10,957 bases of DNA, taken from positions 1 to 10,957 of the forward strand of contig JBGVMW010000002.1 in NCBI GenBank assembly GCA_045125095.1, given 5' to 3'. The notes beneath the pieces were generated by a model. That model was not told the DNA's origin and searched no databases. It saw nothing but the letters and a program-made list of their open reading frames with translations. Each line of letters starts with the position of its first letter. Positions within the stretch are counted from its first letter, which is position 1. Of this stretch, positions 1-7,142 are shown piece by piece. Made by a program: the position numbers and the translations under genes. This DNA comes from JBGVMW01 sp045125095 (GTDB taxonomy: Bacteria > Bacillota > Clostridia > Lachnospirales > Lachnospiraceae).

Positions 1-266
1 AAAAGTATAAGTGCAATAGCCACTAATACATCTATAACATTCCAAGTAATCTTATCAAGTGTAATCTTAACGAATGGCTGAAATAACAAGGCAAGTGAAC
101 CTGCTATTATACATAGTGGTATCTTACCTTCTTTGTGGAATTCAAATGCCATACATCCTAAGATTATCATTGAAGCAAATCTTATCAAGGTGTAATATCC
201 ATAAGGCATCGGAAATAAGCATATAAGTAATGCTATAGCCAACCCTAATCCAATTTTATAAATCAT
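1..266 (-). CDS. Small multi-helix membrane protein, DUF6804-like (3' end cut by window edge)
   Basis: The start codon at 266-264 opens a frame that stays open to the window edge, giving 88 visible residues. It begins only 10 bases after the stop of the upstream gene, so it is the last visible member of the four-gene minus-strand operon. The protein is very hydrophobic: helices at about residues 5-18, 27-41, 49-66 and 76-88, with the short motif PMPYGYYTLIRF at 19-30 and a charged turn HKEGK at 44-48. This pattern resembles the small Bacteroidetes inner-membrane proteins grouped as DUF6804, from memory and not verified by search. No catalytic motif is visible and the function is unknown. The operon position suggests it works at the membrane with the two other membrane proteins encoded just upstream. 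Confidence 0.7.
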   Translation of the reverse strand, partial: MIYKIGLGLAIALLICLFPMPYGYYTLIRFASMIILGCMAFEFHKEGKIPLCIIAGSLALLFQPFVKITLDKITWNVIDVLVAIALIL

Positions 267-276
267 ATTCAATGGA

Positions 277-2184
277 TTATATTAGTTCTTGAACATCTTT
301 TTCTGTTTTACCAAGTTCTTTTGCTACTTGATATATATATTCTAGACCTTTGCCTGATGAACCTTGTTTATTAGTGTAATTGTGTATTGATATAAGCTCA
401 TCAATGTACTTGTCGGCTTCAAAATCAGAATAGCAATCTAAAACATAAGATGAAAATTCGCCTTTATTCCACGAAACATCAGCAATGATATTACTTACTT
501 GTTCTTCATTCAAGTAGTGTTTTTTTGCAAACGATTTTATGATTCTTGATACATTTTCTGAAATTTTTCCTTCGTTACGATATGCAACAATAAAAAGGTC
601 ACGAATTAAACAAGCTGATCTACTATATGTATTTACAGATTTGACATTGTTGGTCGGCTTGTCAGACAACCCAAAACTCCAAATCTTTTCTTTTATTGTT
701 TGTATGATTGTATCACGATCAGTGACCATTGGAACATAACCCATAGTTTTGAAACTTTGTTTTTGTTCTATGAGTTTACCACCTTCGTTAAAATAATATG
801 TGACAGATTGATGATTCCAACTAGTCTGTTCAATTTTTATTGTTAATTTGTCAGACACCCCAAGTGTTATCCAATTTTCACCTTCACCTGCAATAGGATA
901 GCCTAAAGCATCAATCATATCCTTGATTACTGTAGACATACCACCTGATTCTTTGATTTCTTTGAAAAGGCGTTGTTTATCTTCTTCATAATCAATTTTT
1001 CTTCTAGCTTTATGCTCAGCCTCTTTCCTATCTTGTTTGTCGGAATAAATTGGTATAACTATAGCAAGAACTATTCCTAATAAGGAAACAAGTCCAGCTA
1101 CAATAACAGAGAAAATATTCCACTCAGAGATCATAAAATCCCAACTGAATAAACTTCCCAAAAGATATGCCAGAAGTGTACCACCACCCAAGAACAATAC
1201 AACCATAAAAATCAGTAGCTGATGCTGAGGTTTATATATTGACTTAGCTTCTTCTTTAATTTTCTTTTCTCTTTCACTATATTTGGAAGTAAATTCAGGT
1301 TCTTCCTGAACTACTTTCTTCTTATCTACAACATTAGTGGTAGGTTCTTTTACACCCAATATTTTAATGATGCTAGTGTATTGTGGTAATAAGTCTTGAA
1401 AGAAATCCACTTTGTCTTTTGATACATAGATATTTTGAAGGTCGCATTCCTCACAGAAGTTGTCACGAATTTCCTTAATTGAACTAGGAAGGGTAATGGA
1501 ATTCACTCCATAATCAAGCATTTCAAATGCACTACCTTCAATAAATTCAACACCTTCAGGAACAACTATATCTTTGTCTTTGCCTACATAAGCAATCAAA
1601 GTGTTTGTTGCAATCTCAACAAGTAGTCCTTTTTCTAATTTGTAATTTGTGGAATGATTGACAATTTCAGCATTACATCCAACAAAAGGATTTTGAAGGA
1701 TCTTTTCAACATTTTGCGGGATGATAATCTTATCTAATTCTCTTCCCCTAAAGCATCCTTCACCAATAACTTTTATGTAAGAAGGTATAGTGTATTCATA
1801 CTTTTGGCTATCATCGTGTTTGGCAGCCATAATTCCTGAAAGGTTTTTCCCACTATACTTATCAAGTCCAACATAAGACACTAAACGCAATGTGTCATTT
1901 TCAATAAGAATGCTATCCTTAACGGTATAATATGGAGATTTACAAACTACTTTGTAAATATGTGTATGTGGGAAAGGATTTTCCTCAATCTTCTTTACTG
2001 AAGATGGAATTGTAGCACCATCAACTGTGCTACAAGTGAAAGCCCATCCACCAATTTCTTCTACACCTTCTTCAATTATTATTTCACTACAAAATTGAAA
2101 TCCCATAGAATTGTCTGCAATCCTTTTGGTATTTCCTGAGATAACCAATGGTTTCTTTACTGCAAAAGCATCTATGTCTATCAT
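277..2184 (-). CDS. Membrane-anchored protein with N-terminal BspA-type LRR_5 repeats and a C-terminal domain of unknown function
   Basis: A 635-aa protein with three regions. Residues about 30-275 hold degenerate LRR_5/BspA-like units, seen as the IP-SSVKKIEENPF, IP-SYIKVIGEGCF and VP-EGVEFIEGSAF patterns and the inserted 'ILIENDTLRLVSYVG' and 'LLVEIATNTLIAYVG' segments typical of BspA-like repeats. Residues about 281-320 are a charged linker. Two membrane helices follow (about 322-346 and 356-380) and then a basic stretch. There is no signal peptide, so with a helical hairpin both soluble parts should face the cytoplasm. Residues 410-635 form a separate domain I do not recognise; its part at about 522-570 (LIRDLFIVAYRNEGKIS onwards) has the helical spacing of TerB-like domains, which is only a suggestion. 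It starts 17 bases after the preceding stop, so it is probably co-transcribed. Composition is AT-rich, unlike ppdK. Function unknown. Confidence 0.85.
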   Translation of the reverse strand: MIDIDAFAVKKPLVISGNTKRIADNSMGFQFCSEIIIEEGVEEIGGWAFTCSTVDGATIPSSVKKIEENPFPHTHIYKVVCKSPYYTVKDSILIENDTLRLVSYVGLDKYSGKNLSGIMAAKHDDSQKYEYTIPSYIKVIGEGCFRGRELDKIIIPQNVEKILQNPFVGCNAEIVNHSTNYKLEKGLLVEIATNTLIAYVGKDKDIVVPEGVEFIEGSAFEMLDYGVNSITLPSSIKEIRDNFCEECDLQNIYVSKDKVDFFQDLLPQYTSIIKILGVKEPTTNVVDKKKVVQEEPEFTSKYSEREKKIKEEAKSIYKPQHQLLIFMVVLFLGGGTLLAYLLGSLFSWDFMISEWNIFSVIVAGLVSLLGIVLAIVIPIYSDKQDRKEAEHKARRKIDYEEDKQRLFKEIKESGGMSTVIKDMIDALGYPIAGEGENWITLGVSDKLTIKIEQTSWNHQSVTYYFNEGGKLIEQKQSFKTMGYVPMVTDRDTIIQTIKEKIWSFGLSDKPTNNVKSVNTYSRSACLIRDLFIVAYRNEGKISENVSRIIKSFAKKHYLNEEQVSNIIADVSWNKGEFSSYVLDCYSDFEADKYIDELISIHNYTNKQGSSGKGLEYIYQVAKELGKTEKDVQELI

Positions 2185-2201
2185 ATTAAATCGTTATATA
2201 G

Positions 2202-2810
2202 TTATTTTCTATAGTATCTATTTGAATTATATTCATCTTCAGCATCTTCAGCCCATTCTTCACACCAATAACAGATTTTATAAGATTCTTCTATTTCATA
2301 ACCTTTCATCTTTTCCAATCCATCAGCTTCTTTTGCAATTTCACATCTATTATTACAATCCAAATGATATATCTGATGTTGGTGGTCTACAAGGAAAGTT
2401 TCGCATTCAAAAGCATAGTGATTCCTATAGTTGTTGCTAAGAATAATGGCTGCAAATCCAAATATGACCAATGCTACTCCTCTGACAATTGTTTTCTTAA
2501 ATCCTATAGGTTCTTCTTTGGGGAAGGTATATCTTGAATATCTTTCATTGCTTTCCTCTAATACAACATCTATTCCTTTATCTAGTAATACAATCAAACC
2601 TATGATATAAGCAACAAAAATCAAGGAAGTACCTGTTGTTATGTCCAATAGACTACTAATGAATCCCCAATGAAAAATAAAACTAAGTACCCATAAAGCA
2701 ACAAGAACACAAGTGGCTATTGGTATGATTTTACGGGCATATTCTTTGATTTCGTTATATGCGTTTCTACCAATTATTTTCTTAAGGAATGAATAACTAT
2801 CAATAACCAT
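2202..2810 (-). CDS. Three-helix membrane protein with Cys/His-rich C-terminal tail
   Basis: A 202-aa protein of unknown function. After an amphipathic, charged N-terminus there are membrane helices at about 29-47, 58-77 and 107-125. The C-terminal tail (about 130-202) carries C136, H144, H146, H149, C152, C156, C180 and C183, including the CYWC pair, and then a very acidic stretch (EEWAEDAEDEY) with a basic RYYRK end. The Cys/His spacing suggests metal binding or a small structural zinc site. This is inferred; I cannot name a family. The gene lies 18 bases after the all-LRR gene and 17 bases before the LRR/membrane gene, so the three should be made together. It has no cleavable signal peptide and the tail's side of the membrane is uncertain: three helices would put N- and C-termini on opposite sides. 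Confidence 0.8.
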   Translation of the reverse strand: MVIDSYSFLKKIIGRNAYNEIKEYARKIIPIATCVLVALWVLSFIFHWGFISSLLDITTGTSLIFVAYIIGLIVLLDKGIDVVLEESNERYSRYTFPKEEPIGFKKTIVRGVALVIFGFAAIILSNNYRNHYAFECETFLVDHQHQIYHLDCNNRCEIAKEADGLEKMKGYEIEESYKICYWCEEWAEDAEDEYNSNRYYRK

Positions 2811-2828
2811 ATTAGAATTTTATTAGTT

Positions 2829-4190
2829 TTAATCCTCAGTTATTATTTCAGAAAAATCCTTAAAATAAGGATGATTACTATAAGCATATTTTGTACCATA
2901 AGGAACATATAAAGAACAATTTTCTTTCTTAATATAGCCTGTAAAATCATCCCCAAACACTTCTATATCTTCAATTTTTATGTGCAATTCTTTCAGATTA
3001 TTCCATCCAAAAGCTCCACTTCCAATATATTGAATAGAACTGGGTATGTACACCTTTTCTAAAGCATATCCAAAACAAAATGCACTCTTACCAATGTGTA
3101 CAAGTCCTTCTGGAAGATTTATTATTTTCAATGAACGGCAATCACAAAATGCAAAATCGTTAATTCTACTTAGGCTTGTTGGGAAAGTTATAGAGCACAA
3201 CTTGCTTTGTCTAAAAGTAGAATCTTCAATAATAGTTATGCTACTGGGAAGTTTTATATCTTCAATATGTGTGTTCTGAAAAGCTTCTTTTCCAATAGAT
3301 CTAAGCCCTTCAGGTAATTCAATTTTCTTTAGTAATGATGCTGGACCAAAAGCATAAGGAGCTATTGTTTCAACACCTTCAGGCACTTTGTATAATTCAC
3401 AATCTTTACCATTGGGGTACTGAATCAATGTCTTCATTTCTTTATCAAACAAGATACCTTCGCAACTTAGATAATTACAGTTCTTCTTGCTGACCCTTAT
3501 TTGCTTTAAGTTCTTGCAATACTCAAATGCTCCAAAGCCAATAGTGCTGACGCTGTAGGGAATCTCAATAATTTGTAATGAATCACATCCTGAAAATGCT
3601 TTGTATCCAATTTCTGAAACGGTGTTGGGAATCTCTACTTCTTCAATTTTATTACAACCATAAAACGCTTCATTCCCAATTGTTGTTACAGAATTTGGAA
3701 TTATAATCTGTCTTAATTCGTGGCAATTGCAGAATGCACGATCGGAAATTATTTCTACTCCCATTGGCAATTCTACATACTCAAAATTACAACCTATAAA
3801 TGCTTGATTACCAATTATTGTAACACCTTTAGGTATATTTATGTGACTTAATGAATCACACATCTGAAATGCAAAAGCACCAATCTCTGTAATACCTTGA
3901 TGAATATTTATTGACTGAAGTTTTCTACAACTTTCAAATACACCAGTATCAATACAAGAGATATTAGATGGAAGATGAATTGATCTTAATTCGTAACATT
4001 CGCAAAAAGCAAAACATCCAATATTTGTAACACTATCAGGAATATACATAGAAGTAATAGTGTTACAAGCATAAAAAGCTCTTTCTGCAATTCTCTGGAT
4101 TCCATCAGGGATGACAACATCCCCTTGAATTTCTTCTTGGAATCCTACGACCTCAGTTCTATCGTTATTGTAGATCAAAAAATCTTCCAT
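2829..4190 (-). CDS. BspA-like leucine-rich repeat (LRR_5) protein without signal peptide
   Basis: A 453-aa protein built almost entirely of about 15 units of some 23 residues, consensus xxVTxIGxxAFxxCxxLxxIxIP, from about residue 29 to 400. Nine units run to about 235. A break with the BspA-type motif 'GILFDKEMKTLIQYPNGK' follows, then six more units. It ends in a capping segment (SLYVPYGTKYAYSNHPYFKDFSEI) like that which closes many BspA-like arrays. Known BspA-family proteins are mostly secreted or surface adhesins, but this one starts MEDFLIYNNDRTEVV with no hydrophobic leader and no Por-type C-terminal tail, so it is probably cytoplasmic. It is first in the operon and a -7 element lies about 40 bases upstream. 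LRR_5 arrays bind proteins or other ligands; the partner here is unknown. The repeat fold is certain, the role is not. Confidence 0.9.
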   Translation of the reverse strand: MEDFLIYNNDRTEVVGFQEEIQGDVVIPDGIQRIAERAFYACNTITSMYIPDSVTNIGCFAFCECYELRSIHLPSNISCIDTGVFESCRKLQSINIHQGITEIGAFAFQMCDSLSHINIPKGVTIIGNQAFIGCNFEYVELPMGVEIISDRAFCNCHELRQIIIPNSVTTIGNEAFYGCNKIEEVEIPNTVSEIGYKAFSGCDSLQIIEIPYSVSTIGFGAFEYCKNLKQIRVSKKNCNYLSCEGILFDKEMKTLIQYPNGKDCELYKVPEGVETIAPYAFGPASLLKKIELPEGLRSIGKEAFQNTHIEDIKLPSSITIIEDSTFRQSKLCSITFPTSLSRINDFAFCDCRSLKIINLPEGLVHIGKSAFCFGYALEKVYIPSSIQYIGSGAFGWNNLKELHIKIEDIEVFGDDFTGYIKKENCSLYVPYGTKYAYSNHPYFKDFSEIITED

Positions 4191-4227
4191 CGTGATAATT
4201 TTAGCCTAATACGGGCAATATAATCGG

Positions 4228-4235
4228 CAAATATA
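4228..4235 (-). promoter_or_regulatory. Bacteroidales -7 element for the LRR/membrane operon
   Basis: Read on the minus strand, these bases are TATATTTG, an exact match to the Bacteroidales TAnnTTTG -7 consensus, placed 37 bases before the ATG at 4190. No good TTTG -33 box is present at the usual distance upstream, so the call rests on the -7 match and position. The rest of the 106-base gap 4191-4296 shows no terminator for the gene at 4297. Confidence 0.5.
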
Positions 4236-4296
4236 CAAAGTTTTTCCCGAATACTACCCAGTAATGTTCAAAATCATCAGACTTTTGTTAAAGTTC

Positions 4297-5106
4297 CTAT
4301 TTTTCTTCTTTGTGCCTTAACAAGTCCATCGTTTTCATTGCTTCTTCCTTTGAAGTGGTGGTGATACCTTTTGCCATTTCTTCAGGGATTTCTTCACCAT
4401 TTTGAATTTTCTGGTACAACATCACATTATATTCCTTTAATGCTTTCACCCTTTCAAGAAGGGCAAGTAAGGTAACATTCGCTTTGATGTAATCACTAAC
4501 AATTTCTTCACAAGTATATCCATAAGGCTTGGTGTCTTCCCAACCCTTAATCTTGATTTGATCTTCAACTTGTGTGAACAATGCAGCTTTTAGGATTGAA
4601 GCTGAAGGATGTACATAGGAGCAACATTTCTTATAAAGTTCAGTTGTCCCATCATATAACAAATTCAGGGTTTCGTATAAGAATCTATTTGTAAGAAGTT
4701 GTTCCTTTGGCTTGAAATTGATGCCCTTTTCTGTGGCTAATTCTTTGGTGATACCAAAGTAATCCAATGATTCCCAACTTACCTTCTGCTGATTTATTTC
4801 CTTGCCTTCAAGAAGGGTGTTGAAGAACTTTGATTCATTGCTACAAATCAGGAATGCCCAAGTCATTAAAGCATTATCCAGTTGCATCCTGATAAGTGGA
4901 ATGGCACAAAGGTAGTTTTCATCCTGAACCATCTTGCTGAAAGCATCATCAATGTTACAAGCCGAATTGATAATAGCGTGTGTGAAGAAGTCAATGGTTA
5001 CAATTGCATTTCCCTTGAATACAATCTGGGCTTGCGTTTCCTCATACATCTTTATGAAGTTCAGTTCTTGTTCCTTGAATCTGAATGTGAATCCTTTTTC
5101 TTCCAT
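4297..5106 (-). CDS. Helical protein of unknown function, HEPN/DUF5677-like
   Basis: A 269-aa, largely alpha-helical soluble protein with no signal peptide or membrane helix. Two segments look like those in DUF5677/AbiV-type HEPN-like proteins: LIRMQLDNALMTWAF (about 71-85) and YKKCCSYVHPSASILKAA (158-175), with H166 in a YVHPSA motif. In true HEPN ribonucleases the motif is R-x4-6-H. Here K159 or K160 stands where the Arg would be, so nuclease activity is doubtful. The C-terminus (about 215-269) is charged and probably coiled. The gene lies between the recombinase and the LRR operon, same strand, with 106 bases to the operon and 233 bases to the recombinase, so it probably has its own transcription. 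No TAnnTTTG match was found in its leader. HEPN-like proteins are often tied to phage defence or RNA cleavage; that role is inferred only. Confidence 0.75.
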   Translation of the reverse strand: MEEKGFTFRFKEQELNFIKMYEETQAQIVFKGNAIVTIDFFTHAIINSACNIDDAFSKMVQDENYLCAIPLIRMQLDNALMTWAFLICSNESKFFNTLLEGKEINQQKVSWESLDYFGITKELATEKGINFKPKEQLLTNRFLYETLNLLYDGTTELYKKCCSYVHPSASILKAALFTQVEDQIKIKGWEDTKPYGYTCEEIVSDYIKANVTLLALLERVKALKEYNVMLYQKIQNGEEIPEEMAKGITTTSKEEAMKTMDLLRHKEEK

Positions 5107-5188
5107 CTTAATTTACTTTTTACATACAAAGTGGTAAAATAGCAACTTTATCATTAAAGAACCATAGTACCTTTGTTTTACTGCTTTT

Positions 5189-5213
5189 CACAACAAAGTG
5201 TTGTTGTGTTTTT
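5189..5213. repeat. Perfect 8-bp hairpin followed by a T-tract
   Basis: CACAACAA at 5189-5196 and TTGTTGTG at 5201-5208 pair perfectly around a 4-base loop, and TTTTT follows at 5209-5213. This could end a plus-strand transcript. The left arm and its flank (5186-5194) also pair with GTTGTGAAA at 5257-5265, so an alternative fold is possible. Confidence 0.5.
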
Positions 5214-5229
5214 ATCTACTTTTCATAGT

Positions 5230-5245
5230 AGGGGATTGTTCCCCT
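5230..5245. repeat. GC-rich 6-bp hairpin with 4-base loop
   Basis: AGGGGA at 5230-5235 pairs with TCCCCT at 5240-5245 around TTGT. It stands out as a G/C block in AT-rich sequence. No T-tract follows closely, so it is not a terminator by itself. It may be part of a structured RNA or a binding site. Confidence 0.45.
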
Positions 5246-5288
5246 TTGGTGGTACTGTTGTGAAATAGAACCATCTAAAGAACAAAAC

Positions 5289-5341
5289 GAAGGGAATATC
5301 AGATAAATTGTTACTTAACTGATATTTCCTTCATTTTTTTT
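5289..5341. terminator. Bidirectional terminator just past the recombinase stop codon
   Basis: A 14-bp stem (5289-5302 with 5319-5332, one G-T type mismatch) encloses a 16-base loop. On the minus strand it lies directly after the recombinase stop (5342-5340) and is followed by a T-rich run (GTTTTGTTCTTT), so it should end recombinase transcription. On the plus strand it is followed by eight T residues (5334-5341), so it would also stop transcripts coming from the left. Confidence 0.75.
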
Positions 5342-7064
5342 AATCTTCCCAAACTCTATCTGAAGCATCCCATTCTTCATTCCCCCTGAAGTCAAATGAT
5401 TCTAGCATTTCATCAGGTGTGTATTCAACCACAACTTGTTCGCCAAAATCAAATTTAATATCTGGATTTCTCTTTGTAAGCGTTACAGCCACCTTGAATG
5501 TTTCTGGGTTGTAGGTGAAGGTTGATGGTAGGTTGATTGCAACCCTTGTGCCTTTTACATTCTTGTACAACCAGACAACTTCAGCACCATTCTTGTAAGT
5601 AACAACAAGGAAACCCCTTCGCTTCTTTTCAGACACCCACACAACCTTTTCAAGCATATTCTTGTATATTTCAGCTTTACCTTCCAAGGTCATATTCTTC
5701 AGTTCCTTCACACTTTGTGACTTGATTTCTTCATCAATTCTTCTTGCATTCTTGGCTTTTTCGGCTTCAATTGACTTGATGGTCTTCTTTAGTGATTTGA
5801 TTTCATCATCTATTTCTTTTGCCTTTCTTTCAAGTGCTTTAGCACCCAATTCTGTTTCAGCCAAAGTGAATTTGTCAAGTGTCCTTTCAAGTAGCACATT
5901 CTTTACTTCAATCTCTCTTTCTATCTCTTTGATGCTTTCATCATACTTGAAGATCTCAGCCTTTAGTATATCAATCTTTTCATTTGATTTGCTTTTGTAT
6001 TCAGTCCTAAGGGTTCTGTACTTGACTTCTTCCCAAATAATACGGTTCAAATCATCAACATTGATACCGAAGAATCTTGTATCAGGTTCAACATTTCTTA
6101 CTTCCTTCTTGTGTGCTCTGGCAACACAGGCATAGTGCATTGTACCACCAGAATGTACAATCTGCATATTACAACCACAAGCACATTTCAGAATACCTTT
6201 CAAAGCGTGAATGTGTTTGGTGAACTTCTCTGCCCTCAGTCTATTTTCCTTTTGGGCTAAGTGTGCCTGATTCCAAAGTTCAGGTGTCACAATTTGTATG
6301 CCAGTAGGGTATTCAACCTTCTTATATACTCTTATACCTTTATATAAGGGTTGTTTCAGTACACATATTATATAGGAATGACCAATCTTTCTTCCCCATT
6401 GTGATTTGATGCCTAAACTATCCAGCTTTTCAGCAATCTTATGGGTGGACATACCTTCAGATGCCCATTTGAAAATATCCCTTACTATTTCAGCTTCTTT
6501 TTCATCTATTTCATAAAGGCTTTGTGGAACACCTTTTCCTTTCTCAGCAAATTCAGGATTGGGAACTTTCTTGAATCCCAAGGGTTCTGTTGATTCCAAA
6601 CAAGCCAAAGGGTATTTGTTGATAAGTGAATACTTACCTGTTTTCATTCGTTCTGCAATCTTCTTTCTTTCATCAGCCGCACCATAGGCTTTGAATGCAA
6701 GGCTCATAAATTCCACAAAATTCAATGTAACCCCCTTGTTGTATATAGTTGCCAAATCATCCAGCATTACAAGGTCAAACTTTGCAATCAAAGCAAAGAT
6801 GGTGCTTAGTGTTTTCATCACATCTTCATCTCTGGATAAGCGTGACAATTCAGAAACCACAATCATATCACAAGCCCCTTCAGGAAGTGCTTGAAGTTCT
6901 AAGTAGCCTTTTCTGTCAGCTTCAGCACCTGATATACCAAAGTCTTCAATAAGTCCTAATAGTGCATAACCTTTGGATTCACAAAACTTCCTTATCAGGT
7001 TCTTTTGTCTTTCCATATCCTGATGGTCAGTTGATACTCTGATGTAGCCAATTACTGTTTTCAT
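5340..7064 (-). CDS. Large serine recombinase (site-specific integrase of a mobile element)
   Basis: A 574-aa DNA recombinase that should join or excise the surrounding element by cutting two att sites through a phosphoserine link. Residues 1-140 are the resolvase domain: IGYIRVST with the predicted nucleophile S11 and R9, then SELSRLSRDED with R75 and R78. Residues about 160-275 are the 'Recombinase' DNA-binding domain. A Zn-ribbon-like part follows (C294, C296, C298 and C313), lacking an obvious fourth Cys in the usual place (H318 may stand in). A long coiled coil covers about 362-450, as in integrases that use it to control excision. A beta-rich end (485-540) and an acidic tail finish it. 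The start is fixed by the family-typical MKTVIGYIRVST. It has its own promoter upstream and a terminator immediately after the stop. It lies about 80 bases from the presumed element end, a common place for such genes. Confidence 0.95.
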   Translation of the reverse strand: MKTVIGYIRVSTDHQDMERQKNLIRKFCESKGYALLGLIEDFGISGAEADRKGYLELQALPEGACDMIVVSELSRLSRDEDVMKTLSTIFALIAKFDLVMLDDLATIYNKGVTLNFVEFMSLAFKAYGAADERKKIAERMKTGKYSLINKYPLACLESTEPLGFKKVPNPEFAEKGKGVPQSLYEIDEKEAEIVRDIFKWASEGMSTHKIAEKLDSLGIKSQWGRKIGHSYIICVLKQPLYKGIRVYKKVEYPTGIQIVTPELWNQAHLAQKENRLRAEKFTKHIHALKGILKCACGCNMQIVHSGGTMHYACVARAHKKEVRNVEPDTRFFGINVDDLNRIIWEEVKYRTLRTEYKSKSNEKIDILKAEIFKYDESIKEIEREIEVKNVLLERTLDKFTLAETELGAKALERKAKEIDDEIKSLKKTIKSIEAEKAKNARRIDEEIKSQSVKELKNMTLEGKAEIYKNMLEKVVWVSEKKRRGFLVVTYKNGAEVVWLYKNVKGTRVAINLPSTFTYNPETFKVAVTLTKRNPDIKFDFGEQVVVEYTPDEMLESFDFRGNEEWDASDRVWED

Positions 7065-7095
7065 TGCTTTTTCTAATCTGTTGTTTTACTGGGTG

Positions 7096-7127
7096 CAAAG
7101 GTACTGCTTTATGACCAAATCAGCAAG
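7096..7127 (-). promoter_or_regulatory. Promoter of the serine recombinase gene
   Basis: On the minus strand the -7 box is TACCTTTG (7103-7096), an exact TAnnTTTG match, with CTTG (7127-7124, 3 of 4 to TTTG) as -33 box 20 bases upstream. Predicted transcription starts about 25 bases before the ATG at 7064. Confidence 0.6.
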
Positions 7128-7137
7128 CGTACCTTTG
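7096..7137. repeat. 9-bp inverted repeat at the element end; possible attachment-site arms
   Basis: CAAAGGTAC at 7096-7104 and GTACCTTTG at 7129-7137 are perfect inverted copies 24 bases apart. Each arm also contains a TAnnTTTG box facing outward, one toward the recombinase and one toward the BspA-like fragment. Large serine recombinases bind imperfect palindromes of about 40-50 bp, so size and place fit an att site, but the break in the BspA-like homology lies about 8-10 bases to the right of the right arm. Confidence 0.45.
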
Positions 7138-7142
7138 TATAT

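Larger units (their letters stand above)
5180..5341 (+). ncRNA. Possible small structured RNA in the gap upstream of the HEPN-like gene
   Basis: The gap 5107-5339 has no gene but holds a TACCTTTG box (5168-5175, plus-strand reading), followed by hairpin 5189-5208, hairpin 5230-5245 and a strong terminator-like stem ending in eight T residues at 5341. In this order they would give a plus-strand transcript of about 160 nt. No -33 box is seen. The same stems could instead be the leader of the minus-strand gene at 5106 or protein-binding sites, so this is a tentative call. Confidence 0.25.

Noticed and set aside
5167..7138. 10-bp direct repeat GTACCTTTGT at 5167-5176 and 7129-7138 flanking the recombinase, as ends of a minimal element
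   Set aside because: If these were att sites, the front of the split BspA-like gene should lie just left of 5167; instead there is a minus-strand HEPN-like gene. The match includes the common TAnnTTTG promoter word, so chance is likely.
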